A stretch of 64,000 bases of DNA from Polytrichum commune (taxonomy: Eukaryota; Streptophyta; Polytrichopsida; Polytrichales; Polytrichaceae): assembly GCA_950295325.1 (NCBI GenBank), contig OX485804.1, positions 51,150,001 to 51,214,000 of the forward strand. The letters run 5' to 3'. The notes beneath the pieces were generated by a model. That model ran no database searches. It was not told where the DNA came from and worked only from the letters and a program-made list of their open reading frames with translations. A program made the position numbers and the translations under genes. Shown here one piece after another: positions 31,916 through 44,663 of this stretch (positions are counted from its first letter, which is position 1; each line of letters begins with the position of its first letter).

Positions 31916-32190
31916 CGGCCCATAACCTTCTGTAATCTTAACATACACAAGAAAGATGGTGACGACACAAATATATTTCACAAGACAGATTACAATCACA
32001 ATCAGCAATGTAATGCTCTTCTCAACTCTTACTTGTAGTGACTGTCAATGCTAATGTATCTTTTGGAATCTTCTAATATCATCTTTTCTCAGTTTATCAA
32101 CTACCTACTAATGCGACAACTAGTTACTAACCCTAACTTGAAACTAACTAAACAGCTAATAACTAACTAATCCAAAAGATGCCTCAATAG
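31916..32190 (-). repeat. Copia LTR (minus orientation)
   Basis: The reverse complement matches 35,590-35,870 over about 270 bp (GGATTAGTTAGTTATTAGCTG … CACTACAAGTAAG … CATCTT-CTTGTGTATG). It lies upstream of gag 31,623-31,191 on the same strand, which is consistent with a 5' LTR. Exact edges are not fixed. Confidence 0.75.
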
Positions 32191-32869
32191 TTTTTGTGCA
32201 CGTGAGGAATCAAGATCAAGAAACGGAGGATTTTGTCCATACGTATCCTGCTTTTTTCTTACATTTGGAAAAATAAATCTTGTTTCAAACATCATTGCAA
32301 CACAGGTTCAAATTGGACCACCATCCCTGTGGCGGATTTGGGTTGGCCTTTGTTTTGGGGGGGACGTTAAGTTCCCTTCCCCAATGAACTTTCCACTTAG
32401 GGGTGAAGAAACCTTAGAAGAGCTTGAAGAAAGCCAAACCAGAACTCACTCCTCGGAACTGAGCTGTTCAATGAAGCAAGGGGAAGTACAAGATTCATAC
32501 TAATATAACTCTAATTTTGGAAGTTACCTTAAAGGTAAAAGAGCGACTACCCTAGTAGATTTTTTCATAACAAAGAAAGAGGGCGTAAGGTTTCAACACC
32601 CCCTCTTGCACACCTAGTTTTTTAAACTAAGCGGGAGCAATGGACTTATCCTAAAGTAGGTGAAACACTGGTAAGACTACTATCTATTGGCATCAAATTA
32701 CATTTCTTAGATTAAGGTATGACAAAAAATAGATACTTATAGAAATTGACAGTTGAGAGTCTTGATGCTGTTGATATGGGCGCTCGTTGTAATACTCAAG
32801 CAAGGTATCACAATTTTGATAGACATGATCAAGTATCCTCTCTTCGAGAAGATTGAGTCAGGTTTGAGT

Positions 32870-33252
32870 GAACTTTCAAGATACAAGGTTTGTGAGGGAC
32901 TGACATTGTTGCCCCCGCTTAATGATGAGTTGGTGCTTGGTCAGCCTTGTGGAGACTTCAGCAAGTGAACCATGCTTGGAGAGATTGTGTCCGTAATGCT
33001 TTGGAATGGGCAGCTTTGGACATGGTTCGAGTAGATACTCCAGGTTATGTCAGCTCTTTCGAAAGTAGCAAAGAGAGACATGACAGATGGAATGGGAGGT
33101 CTAGAAGGCGGTTACAACGATATAGAAGAGAAGCAATACGTGCAAGAGGAATAAAGTTTACCGACCTTCTAACAAGTGAAATGATAATCAATTTCAAAGT
33201 GTTTGGAATTTTCTTGGAAGACAAGATTGTAATTGAGTTTGAGTCACTTTGA
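32870..33252 (+). pseudogene. F-box-like protein remnant
   Basis: Two overlapping frames together give LPPLNDELVLGQ, then LWRLQQVNHAWRDCVRNALEW, followed by a basic region RWNGRSRRRLQRYRREAIR. The arrangement resembles F-box-like helices (L-P-x-L/I-x-D-E-L … L-R-x-V-N-x-x-W). A frame change near 32,945 and missing intervening residues indicate a broken gene. It is similar in design to 40,839-41,198. The F-box assignment is tentative. Confidence 0.4.
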
Positions 33253-33283
33253 TTATCACAGTAGAGAGTGGTTGGTTTGTCGT

Positions 33284-35160
33284 CTAGAAATCTAGGGCTC
33301 TATACTTAGACTCACATGATGATGTAGAGGTGCTAGATTGTTTCTTAGAGTTCCAAGAAATCGGTGTTCTTCCTAGAAAGAAGATGTAGGCACGAACTGA
33401 TGTTCTGTCATCTACGTCTTGACCATAATCAACGTCCATATAGCCATGCAGATGGTTTTCCTCCCCTTTTGCGAAGAACAAGCCTAGGTCTGGATATCAA
33501 CACAAATAATGTAAAATATGTTTTGTTGTTTGTAAGTGCAACACGTGAGGGGTTTGCATGAATCTACTAACAACACTAACAAAATATGTAATATCTAGTC
33601 AAGTTTTAGTAAGAAAAAGAATATTTTCGACCAACATTCTATATAACGTAGCATCTACATAAGGTGTGTATGTTTCTTTTGACGGAGTCAAGCTTTCAAG
33701 GAAAAGAGTGCGAGAAGGCGCGCAATCATCCATACCAAATTGATGAAGAATGCTGAAGGCATATTCCGTCTGGTGCATCCGTAAAATTGAACTCCTAGGT
33801 ACCCTTGAATGGGCCGAGATCAATGGTTTCAAGTGTACGTATGGTGTAGATAATTCTTCAATTGAGTAATGAGACATGAGTTGTTACCTGTGACAAATAT
33901 GTCACCGACATAAACGATGAGTAATACTGTGTTAGTAGCCATGTGAGCAAAATAGAGATTTGGATCGGAATTTGACTGTGTGAGATCTCAAGCGAGAAGT
34001 AGTGCAGCATCAAGACGAGCATACCAAGCTCGAGGACTTTGAGGTATACCATATAGAGATTTGTGAAGCGTACAGACAATAAGGAGTAGTGAACTCTTGG
34101 TGAATACCTTCAGAAATACAAAATTCAACCAAGTGATGATTCTTGAATTCCTCACCACGATCTGTGCGAAGTTTAACAACAGCTGTGGAAAGGTCACGGC
34201 GTACTGTAGCAACAACCTGCTTAAAACATCGAAGGGCCTCGAAACTTCTGAGCTATGCAGATAACAAACCGGAAGCTCGACTAATCATCCTTAAAGGCCA
34301 CATAGTAGCAAACACCACCAAGAGAGGGAACTTGCATGGGACCGCAGAGATCACGATGAAGTTTAATTTAAGGCCCGAAGCTGGAACCCGAGTGCGCTTA
34401 GTATGAACAGGAAAATGTTGCCGATATAGTTTACCAGAAGTACAGCGCGCCAAACCATAACTCAGGCACAGTACGATAAGTGATCTTCAGACCAAGAACC
34501 GTATTATATCGATCCATGCGAAGAATTATGAGATGATCCAGGTGACACAAACGGTTGTGCCATAACTCAAGTGTTTGAGGGCCACCTTGGAGTGCACTCA
34601 AACCTGGATAAGTAGCATATAGTGCTTGAGCTGGAGGCCTCAGAAACCTTGAGATGAAGATTGTAAACCATGCGAGAAAGAACGCCCTCCATCACCAACT
34701 CTCCACGATGAATTAACTGACAGCATGTTTTATTGTAAATGGTCCCAATATCACGTTGAGCTGCAAAAGCTATGGAATAAAGATTATGGCGGAAGGGAGG
34801 CACATATAAAACATCGTGAAGTACTCCGGTCTCCCACTACCCATGAATAAACGTGAGAAGATCAATGTCACCTATGCCACATATCCAATTGAATTGGCCA
34901 GCCACGGCTTGAACAGGCCAAAGACCTTCGGAAATTGGACAGAAAGCACGAAAAATCTCCCTGTAAGGCGCCATATGGGGAGAAGCACCACTGTCCGCAT
35001 ACCATGTGGCCAGTGATGACGGAGAATTAGCAAGGAACATCATAAAGGCCCTTGGTTTGCGTCCTGGAGAAGCATGGGGACTGCCATACGGACTTGAGTA
35101 AGGAGACATATGAGGACTAGCAGTGGGAGTAGCATGTGGACTGATCACTGATAAACTCAC
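33284..35160 (-). pseudogene. Copia pol remnant: protease to RNase H
   Basis: Minus-strand frames in order show WYADSGASPHM (protease active site, about 35,000), a pre-integrase/integrase start with CTSGKLYRQHFPVHTKR (about 34,430), KSLYGIPQSPRAWYARLD (reverse transcriptase, about 34,030), and GYMDVDYGQDVDDRTS plus PISWNSKKQ (RNase H, about 33,284-33,450). Many stops and frameshifts occur. It meets the plus-strand RNase H fragment head to head at about 35,165. Confidence 0.85.
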
Positions 35161-35164
35161 AGAC

Positions 35165-35535
35165 GAACCGCCGGTCTTGAAACCATGTGTTGCAACCAGT
35201 ACTACTCATAGCGAGTACATTGCATGTTAAGCTGCAATTATTGAGGTGATATGGCTCGGGCGTCTCTTGGCTAGTATAGGTATTCCGCAATCAAAACCAA
35301 CTGTTATTAACACTGATAGCCAGAGTGCCATGCGACTTGTTGTTAACCCTGAATTTCATTCTCGTACTAAGCACGTGGACGTTAAGTTTCATTTCTTGCG
35401 AGAACATGTGGTTCTTCGTTCAATCGAAATTTAGTATATTCCTACACTACAACAAATTGCTGATATTCTCACCAAAGCACTTAGACTAGATCAATTTCGG
35501 CGCTTGCGCGAACTCTTGACACTCACTACTTAGTA
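35165..35535 (+). pseudogene. Copia RNase H/C-terminal fragment
   Basis: Plus-strand translation gives HSEYIAC, then NTDSQSAMRLVVNPEFHSRTK, HVDVKFHFLREHV and, after a stop, QQIADILTKAL. These are the end of copia RNase H and its C-terminal tail. It runs directly into the plus-oriented LTR. Confidence 0.85.
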
Positions 35536-35544
35536 TTAAAGTGG

Positions 35545-35870
35545 GAGTATTTGTATTTCAATACTCGTAGTGACTTGTCAATGAGTCGGAGTTTTGGATT
35601 AGTTAGTTATTAGCTGTTTAGTTAGTTTCACGTTAGTTTCACGTTAGTTTCACGTTAGGGTTAGTAACTAGTAGTCGCATTAGTATGTAGTTGATAAATT
35701 AAGAAAAGATGATATTAGAAGATTCCATAAAATACATTAGCATTGACAGTCACTACAAGTAAGGGTTGAGAAGAGCATTACATTGCTTATTGTGATTGTA
35801 TTTTGCCTTGTGAAATATATATGTGTCGTCACCATCTTCTTGTGTATGTTAAGGTTGACGAATAACTGGT
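35545..35870 (+). repeat. Copia LTR (plus orientation)
   Basis: It follows a plus-strand RNase H end and a polypurine-like AAAGTGGGAG (about 35,539), which is consistent with a 3' LTR. It contains three tandem copies of AGTTTCACGTT. It is inverted relative to the LTR at 31,916-32,190. Confidence 0.75.
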
Positions 35871-36440
35871 TGAAGTTCAAGACTCAGGACAGTTACCCAT
35901 CTTTTGAGGAATCTATGCAATACATCTCAAATTAAATAAAGAAAAACCGGAAGATCACAACCTGTAACCGGTTGGACTTGGAAATGCTAGGATTTTGACG
36001 ATTATGCCCAAAAATCTCCCCGGACACTGAAATGAGAATGCAGCTTATTGATTTGCACAAACTTCAATCCCAGGACTCAATCTATGGCTCCTCATAACTG
36101 CACATAGAATTTCCTTTCAAACCACACCAAATATTATAGTTGAATATATGGTGTGCCACGTCCGAATGTAATATAATACGATTCCTTACCCGGTCTGCAC
36201 GGGCAGCCAGAACAAAATTGTGGTGCCCAAACTAAAAGAAGTCGCATGGGAATAGAACCATGAGTCACGGTCATATAAGAATAATAAAGCTTACTCAAGA
36301 ATAGACAACTCTACCTTTATTTCAGAACAGACAAGTCTTAGTTACAGCGCCTCAATCCCCCCCGCCGCAATTCTCCCCATAACAACTATTCCCACTCTGC
36401 TGTTCTACAATGTGGCAATCGGTTCATCTACTCAGTGACT

Positions 36441-37909
36441 TTATCTGCGGCTGGTGGACCATCCAATTACTTTCTTCCATGTCTTGACGATGTTTTTGGA
36501 GTTGAGATTGGCTTCGAGATCCTGGAGCTCCTTCTGAAGCCGGGCCCTCATCGCTTCGTCTCCACCACTGACCTTGGTAATGCACTCCATCAGGAGCCGT
36601 TTGGCGGCACTTGTTGCGTAGTCCCAGCAATTGTGGTCCCGTAAGTTATAATGCGGGGTGTCTGCTTCCAACAGGAGGTTCTGGAGGCTGTCGAGTTTCA
36701 TCGGCACCCCGCCGCAGTCAATCCCGAGGAGCACCACATTCTTCTCGTCATAATCCCCCGGCTCCGCCTTCTGAATGTAAATGCCCGCTTCGCCCTTGCC
36801 ACCGACCTTTTCAGCGAGAATGTAGAGTTTCTCGGTTGGACTCGACTGGACCTCGAGAACGAGGTATTCGTGGTTGATTAAACCTCGCATCTGCACGTGT
36901 TCGCAATATCCACATGCATTAAGGGCACTCTACGGTACTACAGCTTGAGGGCTTGTAACCATTGAAATCTAAATCTGTGGCCATTGGTAGGAAAGGCCGA
37001 TACCGCCCAATTTCACTTTACACTATCACTTGACAGCTCAATGGATCAGGGAGGAAAACCCCAAATACTGGGTTTGTACACGCCATGCACTGGATACTGT
37101 TTCATGGTGTACCGGATTTTGCTTCGACGAAGAAACAGGTTCAACACAGAACCAAAAGACCATGACACTTCTAAATCTCATAACCCTGAATTAGTTATAA
37201 CTTACTGTGTGGGAAGTGCACACATGATACTGATGGTAATTAAGGACATTATTATAGCATTCATTTGAGAACCTAGTCATGTATGTCTTTTCAACATACG
37301 TTGACGAGAGTAGCTCAAAATGCAGCTGTGAACTGACTATCCGTAGGATTATATTTCGAACCTCCCTTGAGAATCAGCTAGTGTGGGCGACCTCATCACC
37401 AAGATATGTGGTCACCCACAAGATATGAGGTGCCCGCACTATGACCACATCCCTTTACATCACATCACTAGACCCTGATAAAAATCAACATATGAAGATG
37501 CATGGCCATGGAGGTTTCGATCTATCACCTTCTGGATCCCCTGCGCTTCCTCTGTTGTCACTTCCTCACCAGTGAGATCCTTCAGCTCCTTCTTGCTGGA
37601 TTCGAAGCTCCCGGAGGCCATCATCTTCAACTGCTCCAACTTGCTTTGGCAGTAATGGATCTTCTGCAGGGAGAGGATGGGCGGATCTGCGCAATACCGT
37701 TTGAAGTCTTCGTCCCCGAGCTCCCCGGCCAGTCTCGGGTACTTCTTCCCGTCGTCGGTGACGTTGCTTCCTCCGGCTGACATAGACTTGAAGGAGTCCA
37801 CCGCCAACCTGGCCACCTCCCTCTTCACTTTGTTGGACATGTGCGAGGAGCTCTTTAAGACTGATCGGCTGGACGCCGTAGAATTTGCGAAGCTGCCGAA
37901 AAACGACAT
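36441..37909 (-). CDS. Two-exon family member (His…NCWDY protein), minus strand, 276 aa
   Basis: Exon 1 is 37,909-37,529 (127 codons, ends at AAG before GTGATA). Exon 2 is 36,890-36,441, after TGCAG, joined in phase 0. The N-terminal part is helical and contains YPRLAGELG, CADPPILSLQKIHYCQSKLEQL, and a Ser/Lys/Glu tail matching the exon 1 of the 60.8-kb gene. Exon 2 opens RGLINHEYLVLEV (H134), continues through IYIQ and GIDCGG, and carries DHNCWDYATSAAK (C215). It ends in a charged coiled-coil-like helix (ARLQKELQDLEANL). The start chosen is the first ATG after a possible 5' acceptor; MSNK, 23 codons further on, is an alternative. The His-then-Cys order with NC resembles LRAT/PPPDE permuted papain folds. 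Function is unknown. Confidence 0.7.
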
Positions 37910-38119
37910 GACGATGGGTTTCCTGCCAAAAGCAGAACACGTGCAAAGAAATGCTGATTCAAGAGGGGACGCAATACCGTAAACTCTCGTGCAACTGGAT
38001 GATGAGCGAGGAGAGAAGAGGCGATTGGAACCTTGACTGCTCCTCAATGAAATGATCGGAGCAAGTCTTTATAGCTGGGTGCAGCTTCTGTGCTTGGGCT
38101 TCGACCCGCAACCGGCGTG

Positions 38120-40838
38120 AGTAAAAAGTTTCACTATTCAATTGGAGAATCGTCCAAACTTCCAAATAACTATTAAAGTCCTAGCACAGGGCCGGGGAAC
38201 TGTCGCGTCGCCATCGTCGAACGTTCAAGCCTCCTTTACGATACGAGCTCATGCAGGGGACTGTTGTCAGGGAATCCTGACAGACGGACTGATTCAGGGG
38301 AGAATTTTGGGCATACTCGGTCGAGATCATAGTGTTTCCAAGTTCAACCGGTTATTGAATGGAACTGGAGAAGGCAAAGTAGATAGTGAGGTAGGGCGGT
38401 TGTCCGCCAGTTGCTTGTGCTGGTGTGGGGGTGGTCCCTGACAGGTGGTTCTGGGGGTGGTCCTTGGCCGGTGGGGTGGGGGGATCATTGCTCTGGTGGT
38501 GTTCGTGGGTTGTCCTTGCTGCTTGGTGGGTGTTGGTCTTTCTTACGTGGCGGTGTTTTGCACCCAAGGGGTCCCGCCTCCCCTCGGTGAGGGTGTATTT
38601 TCCTGTTTGTTTCAATTCATCCTGGCGTTGGCTTTGTTGGCTTCTGTCTCCAAAAAAAAAGAAAGTTCAATCGGTTACCGACACTTTCATATTTTTCTGA
38701 GTGTTTTCTTTCAATAAATTAAAAAATTGAATTGAAATCTATTCTATCAATTCTTTTTAAATGATCGGTAATTTTCTTGAAGTCTTGAACTTCAACAGGT
38801 TGATCTGTAACTCAGCACCCCCTATCCACATTCATTCAAAGGGTCCCTGGGTGTCTGCTCTCCCAACCAAAAAACTTGCCCACAATGCGAGTTTACATAG
38901 ATGTCACAAACCCTGACACATTTGTAAAGTTCAAAACAACAAAGAAATACAAAAGCAAGTTTTATTTTGACTACTCTTCTAAAAAACATCGTGAAATTAA
39001 AGTTCACACTTTCAAAGACATCTTTTTCATGGTCAAACACAATCTTCACTTCACGCTAAGTAGAGAAGTTAGCTGAGTGATATTTTTGCTTCCAAGTAGC
39101 TTAGAATTCCTTGATTACAAGTCTAATTCCTCTTAATCATCTCAATACACATCTTAGATGTTCTAGTACATGGGGGTGTATATATATTGCAAATTGGGCC
39201 CCAAATACAAAGTCTAATGAGTATGGACAATGCAATAGTAGAAATAAGATATTTCCATGACAACCACATATGACACAAACTGGGCTTGAGTCCAAATCGT
39301 TGACAGCGATGATTTCGGATACTTTGGTTTATAAAAATTTAAAGACATGCTGAAAAGTCATTGTCATTTTTGGTGTGGTAACTAAATACGAGGTTCGGTA
39401 GCTACTTCGTAAGGTTTGATGGCTAGTATGTAACCAATAAATGAGGCTCAGCCCTGGCTCAAAAACTACTTGCAAGGTTGGGTAGCTACTAAAGGTCCTT
39501 CCACACCTAACGAAGGTAGCAGACAAATGTTATCTTCAAACATTTGTTGTTGACTAAAAAACCATATTCGTTCACACGGTGGACAAGAATACGAGATATT
39601 ACGGATTTTGTATGATACGAAACACCGATGATATATATTGTCTGTACACACCTATGGCCGTATCTGCCCTATATCTGTGTAACACCTCATGATCGCGTAA
39701 CGGCCTTTCACATCAGAAAAGCGATGTCTTGCACCACACCGATGTTTGAATATCGTGCCTTCGCGGTCCTTTAAGGTTTCTTTTCCTCTCTGATGAGTTT
39801 CTGAGAAGGAAACACAGATCTCTCCAAACCCTAAACACTCATCCACTTCACGTTACAGAAGCCCACATTGATTTCATTCACCGCCGCAACACTGCACGTC
39901 GCTCCAAGGATGAATCGAAGAGGAAGTTGCGCTCCAATTCAAGGATGAATCGAGGAGGAAGCTGCGTTCCCCGGAAAGATCCGAAGGTGCTGTGCTGCAA
40001 GTAGATCTGCCATGTTCCCGTCGTCTTTTGTCTCTTTCGCGTGCAATACGATCTATAACCAGATCTATGGTTCTTCTATTTTAGGGAAAAAGGGAGCAAT
40101 CGGGGCTGGAGTGGAGAAGGAGCAGCGTGCAGCAATTGGTGCACTTGTGAAACTTTCAGCAGACAACCCACCCAAGGTGTTGACTTGTGTAGGGAAGATT
40201 TACGCACCCTTCGGTTGAAAAAAGTATGAACTTCTCCCGTTCTTGCCTTCAGAGTGCAAGTTCTCTAGGGATAGATTTTATTGGGTTTGCATCCTGGGTT
40301 TGAATGTGTCAAATGTGATGACGATTCGATGCCATCGTCTCCACTTCTACCCATACGTCATGCACAATGTTGAGTGTGTGTGTTTCCTTTTCCTTTTCTG
40401 TCAATTCCTGTCTTGTGACCTAAATGTAAGGTAGTTGCAGAGGACCTTGCGAGAATGGCGCCCAACCTTTCCGGTATGAACAGATCGGTATTTTGTGCAA
40501 AATATTCACAAGAACAAAACTACCATATACCATATACGTATGAACTACCATGAACTGAATACCCGTATACGTATGAACATGAATTCTCTTACTGAGTAGT
40601 AATGTTTTAAGGAGATTGGACTACGTCTTCAAATCATATTCAGTACTCCACACTCAACAGTTCAAAACTACCATGCATTGAACATCTCCAATATTGAGGT
40701 CCTAATCATTGCTCCCTCACTAATCTCCAAAACTCAACTCCAACACCAGTAAGCTACAACTGTGAATAAAAGAACTCAGGTGGCCACATTATAGAAGCAA
40801 CAACCTTAAGAAACTTTCAAACATGCACGTCCTCATCC
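38120..40838. other. Gene-free stretch
   Basis: No supported gene. 38,290-38,360 and 38,650-38,850 resemble 10,560-10,790 upstream of the 11.7-kb family member. Short frames at 40,012-40,218 and 40,243-40,434 show no recognisable domain. A 17-base word at 39,492-39,508 recurs inverted at 48,303-48,319 (possible transposon end). Confidence 0.5.
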
Positions 40839-41198
40839 CTAGTTGCACCTCCACCCATTGGGGAAGTAGTTTTCCAATGCCTGCATTTCCTCGTCATGGT
40901 TAGGGTTGGGCTCCAGACTCTCACCCAAAACCCTCAAACCAAAGAAAGCAGCACGTGCAGCATAGCGTTGATTGGCTCGCATTGCTTGATATCGAGCAAG
41001 CCACTCTGGGTGATTTCTAATCATCCAGCTCCAGGCAGTGTTCACAAGACGGAGCTTAGACAATTGAGCAGTAACCTCATCAAATGTACCTTCCAAAATC
41101 ACCTTCAAAATGTTTTCCAAGAAGAGGTCCTCTGGAATGGGAGGTAAAATAGAGCCCATACTGATGAGGTGAGGAGAGCTTCTCCTACCAAAACTCAC
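40839..41198 (-). CDS. Short F-box-like protein
   Basis: This 119-codon minus-strand frame begins MSFGRRSSPHLISMGSILPP. LPPIPEDLFLENILKVIL and SKLRLVNTAWSWMIRNHPEW follow the L-P-x-D-L … L-R-x-V-N-x-x-W plan of F-box-like domains, and the rest is an Ala/Arg helix. It is short for a complete F-box protein and has no substrate-binding repeat, so it may be a fragment or first exon. A related broken copy lies at 32,870-33,252. Confidence 0.4.
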   Translation of the reverse strand: MSFGRRSSPHLISMGSILPPIPEDLFLENILKVILEGTFDEVTAQLSKLRLVNTAWSWMIRNHPEWLARYQAMRANQRYAARAAFFGLRVLGESLEPNPNHDEEMQALENYFPNGWRCN

Positions 41199-41199
41199 A

Positions 41200-42480
41200 T
41201 AGATTCAAGATAGTTTCAGCTTGGTGCATACATTAATTCACTCAGGCCATGCAAATCATAAACAACCGGTCGTGGAGCAGTTGAATGCTACTACGCTAGA
41301 TAGATTCTGGACTAGATGGCTCTAATAAGACAGCAAAACTCACAAAAACTAAAACTATATAGTTTCACTCATGTAGTTGGAAACACCTTCCCTGGGGAGA
41401 TGATGAAGACTATATTTTTTCTACAACTCTGACATATCCACAAGAAAAGAAAACTCTGTGGATGGGGGATTCTGTTCTCCCCTCCTATTAGCTAAATTAC
41501 TCTGAACTCTTGCAACCAAGGGCAAGATCTCCAACTTGCAACATGGAGAAGTTATTCCTTCCTGTGCACACCAACCCACCCCACATATGGTAGCAGACAA
41601 TCCATGAATAAGGGCTTTAACAATCTGATGAGTGTACTCAACATCCTTGATACACAACAAGCAAATTAAAATCAGAGACAATTTCAAGCCTAGAAACACA
41701 GTTACCCAATTCAAGTCGGTCATGTGAATTCACTGCAAACTCTATCCATGCTCAAGGGGCAAACTCACATACCCGAAAAAGTCACCACAAGTGCTTGGAG
41801 AGTTGTGCAACAGCAAAAGTACACACATGCACCATAAAATCAGAGAGGAGAGTGCACAGAGAGATTCAATCAGGAAAGCTGATTGAATACTCTCCCTTAC
41901 TGCCTAAATACTCTCCCTTGTAAATCACAAGTAATTAACAGAAATAAAATCTTGATTTGCAATTATGACTGAATCAGGAAAAGTTAATCATGAAAGTAAG
42001 TTGATGAAAAAAAAACGGCGATGGAGAGATAAGTTGACACGTATTAATAGGAAAAACTGACACGTAGTAAAAAGCGGACACGTAGAAAAAAAACGGACAC
42101 GTAGTAAAAACTGACACGTAGTGATCACTACGTGTCAAAGATCTGAGCAAAATGAATAGAGAACCTGACACGTAGCAAGATCCTATGAGTAGGGTAAAAA
42201 GAGTGAAAAAATAGCCAGGGGTGAGGTGACAAAAGAAATGACGAAAAACTAGGGAGTTATTTCATTGCTAGCACAGCTTCGCGATGGGGTTTCTGAAGAG
42301 GGTGAGGTATCTGTGTTGGAGAGGACTCGTGAGGGTTGCATTGCATTGATCGAACTCCTGTTGCTTCTGGTGTTGCTTCTGTTGCATTGATGGTGGTTGA
42401 TAACCTTGACTAGTATGTTGTCGTTGCGATCTGTCAGGTTGTGAATAGTTGAACTCTAGAAGTTGTCAGATTTTGTGTTG
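41200..42480. other. Gene-free stretch with an ACACGTAG array
   Basis: No supported gene. At 42,030-42,180, ACACGTA(G) occurs about seven times separated by A-rich spacers, ending in a perfect 26-bp palindrome. Confidence 0.6.
42112..42137. repeat. Perfect 26-bp palindrome built from ACACGTAG
   Basis: The half-site TGACACGTAGTGA is followed directly by its reverse complement TCACTACGTGTCA. It joins the forward ACACGTAG array to a reversed unit. CACGTA/TACGTG cores resemble bZIP/bHLH sites, but function is not shown. Confidence 0.85.
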
Positions 42481-42484
42481 CACT

Positions 42485-42640
42485 TCTGCAAGGGAAGCCA
42501 TGGGTAAGTTGCTTCGAAACCGTTCAAACCTGTCTCTTGGTAGAGCTTTAGTCATTATGTCCGCAAGTTGTTGATCTGTTGAGATGTATGCAATGTCGAT
42601 CTCAACACATTTTTCAGAAAACTTTGCTGCATGATTTACA
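42485..42640 (-). pseudogene. Copia RNase H C-terminal fragment
   Basis: The minus frame gives VEIDIAYISTDQQLADIMTK then ALPRDRFERFRSNL, the end of copia pol. It is related to but distinct from the fragment at 42,917-43,504, so at least two copia elements contributed. Confidence 0.8.
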
Positions 42641-42916
42641 GCATATGTGATGTCTGGCCGGGTAACCTATTGCTTCTTTATAAGGTACATCTAACGCTGT
42701 TGAGTTTTCTGAAGCATCAGGTACCGCTTCCATTGCTCCCACTGCTCCCACTGCTGTGTAGAATAATAGTGCTCCCACTGCTGTTTAGAAAAAACTTAGG
42801 GGGTTAGTGCTTGCTGATGTTGGATATGGAGTGCTCTGGTAACACGACTCCCACACCTGGTGAAGAGGAAACTGATGTTTAGAAACAGAAGATAGAGGAT
42901 CTGCAGAGTGAGGTAA

Positions 42917-44150
42917 CTAAGGCCGTGTAACCCTAGTGAGCGTGTCTTGAGGTTGATCTGGAAAAACGTGGAGATCGCGGAGCAAAACCATAGGAAGTTG
43001 TGATCGAAGGTGCTCAAACTTATCTCGAGGTAAAGGTTTTGTCATTATATCTGCAATTTGTTGATCAGTAGGGATGTAAGAAATGTCAATATCACCGTCT
43101 TTGAACTTCTCTCGTATAAAATGATATTGTATGTCAATGTGCTTCGTACGCTTGTGATATTCTGGGTTTTTGACTAGCCGAATAGCACTCTGATTGTCAC
43201 CTAACAAAGGTGTAGGTTCAGTTTGCGGATATCCAACGCTGTTGAGTAAGCGTCTTAACCACACTTTTGTGGCCAGGCAGGCGGCGATGTACTCAACTTC
43301 AGTTGTAGACTGCGCTGTACACTTTTGGCTTTGCGAACTCCATGCGATAATACCGGAGCCGAACTGAAACACATACCCTGAGCGCGATCGACGTGTGTCG
43401 AGGTCTCCTCCGTAATCGGCATCGCAATACCCCGTAAGCTGTGGGATGGCTATCCAGCGTTGATAGATAAGGCCGTAATCTGAGGTACCTCGAAGGTATC
43501 GCATAATCCTCTTTACTTCTCGTGATGGTTTATACTTGACTTTGTAAATCCACTTGCATTTGATGGCTTTTCGACCTTCAAGTAAAGGTTTCAGAACCCA
43601 AGTTTTTGTTTGCAGTTAGAGATGCAAATTCTTTTGCCATTGCTTCTTTCCATTGAGATGCATGCGGTGATTTCATGGCTTCTTTATATGTTTTGGGTTC
43701 GGGGATGCGTGTTGTTTGTGTAGCGATGTATGCTGCCGATGCATCCTTACTTTTGTTGTTGTCATACCTGACCCATTCTCCATATCGAATTGGAGGTTGT
43801 CTGCTGCGAGGTTTGCGTGAAGACTCTGTGGAATGTTCATCTAATACGGTACTGTTGCCACCCCTGTTCTCTGCTGTACTTGTATTAGAAAAAAATGTTG
43901 ACCCTGGTGCTGCTGTTGTGATGTGATAAGGCTCATGCTGTATTGGTAATGCAGTCTCTCCCTGTTGACATGTGGTAGTTGCTTCGAGTATTGGTTCGAC
44001 TATCTCTCCCTGTGACAATGCTATGATATCCTCCTGTATTGGTACTGTTTGCATGTCAATGGTCTGAACTGGTGTCGAGTTAGCTTCGTCATATATATCT
44101 TCATTTGTAAATTGGTCAGGAAGTATGGAAAGAAAGGAAAGGAAGGTCAT
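42917..44150 (-). pseudogene. Copia pol fragment: integrase tail to RNase H
   Basis: 43,504-42,917 is an open frame with MRYLRGTSDYGLIYQ, LTGYCDADYGGDLDTRRS, WSSQSQKCTAQSTTEVEYIA and DNQSAIRLVKNPEYHKRTK, which is canonical copia RNase H. 44,150-43,578 gives the region between integrase and reverse transcriptase (RQPPIRYGEWVRY … TYKEAMKSPHASQWKEAM). Almost all of the reverse transcriptase between them is deleted. No flanking LTRs were found. Confidence 0.85.
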
Positions 44151-44663
44151 TAAATCATAGATGAAGGAAGGTCATTAACGTGCATTTGTGGGCCATTTAA
44201 TTATCATTTATTTGTGCATTTAATTATCAGAAATAAAATCTTGATTTGATTTATCAGACAATGTTTTGTTTCTGATGGAAACACAAGTGTGTGGCTATGG
44301 ATGCAGTTTTGAACAATTTTGCATAAATCTTGCAAATGAGAAGCTTCAACAACATTTTGACCAGGTTAGTTTTGCTGCCACATATGTAGTTTTATTTATA
44401 TATATATATATTTTTTTTTAAGAAATAAAATAATCACTTTTGTCACTTTTGTTTATAAGCAGAGGTTGTAGCTGCATAAATGGCGCCATAACGAGAGCGA
44501 CCAGAAAGAAAGGGCGCTTCATTCAAATTTACAGTGTAAGCGGGCTTATTTGGAAGTCGCAGTAGGTCCTTTTGAATTTGTGACACTGTAAAACGTTGTT
44601 CCAGGGTATTTCGATTAATATCTTTGGGCTTGCATTTTTCAATGCAACTAGCACTGTGGAAAT

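Noticed and set aside
37502-37982. Plus-strand frames opposite the minus-strand two-exon gene
   Set aside because: The minus strand matches a paralogue with the same exon structure; the plus frames are antisense shadows.
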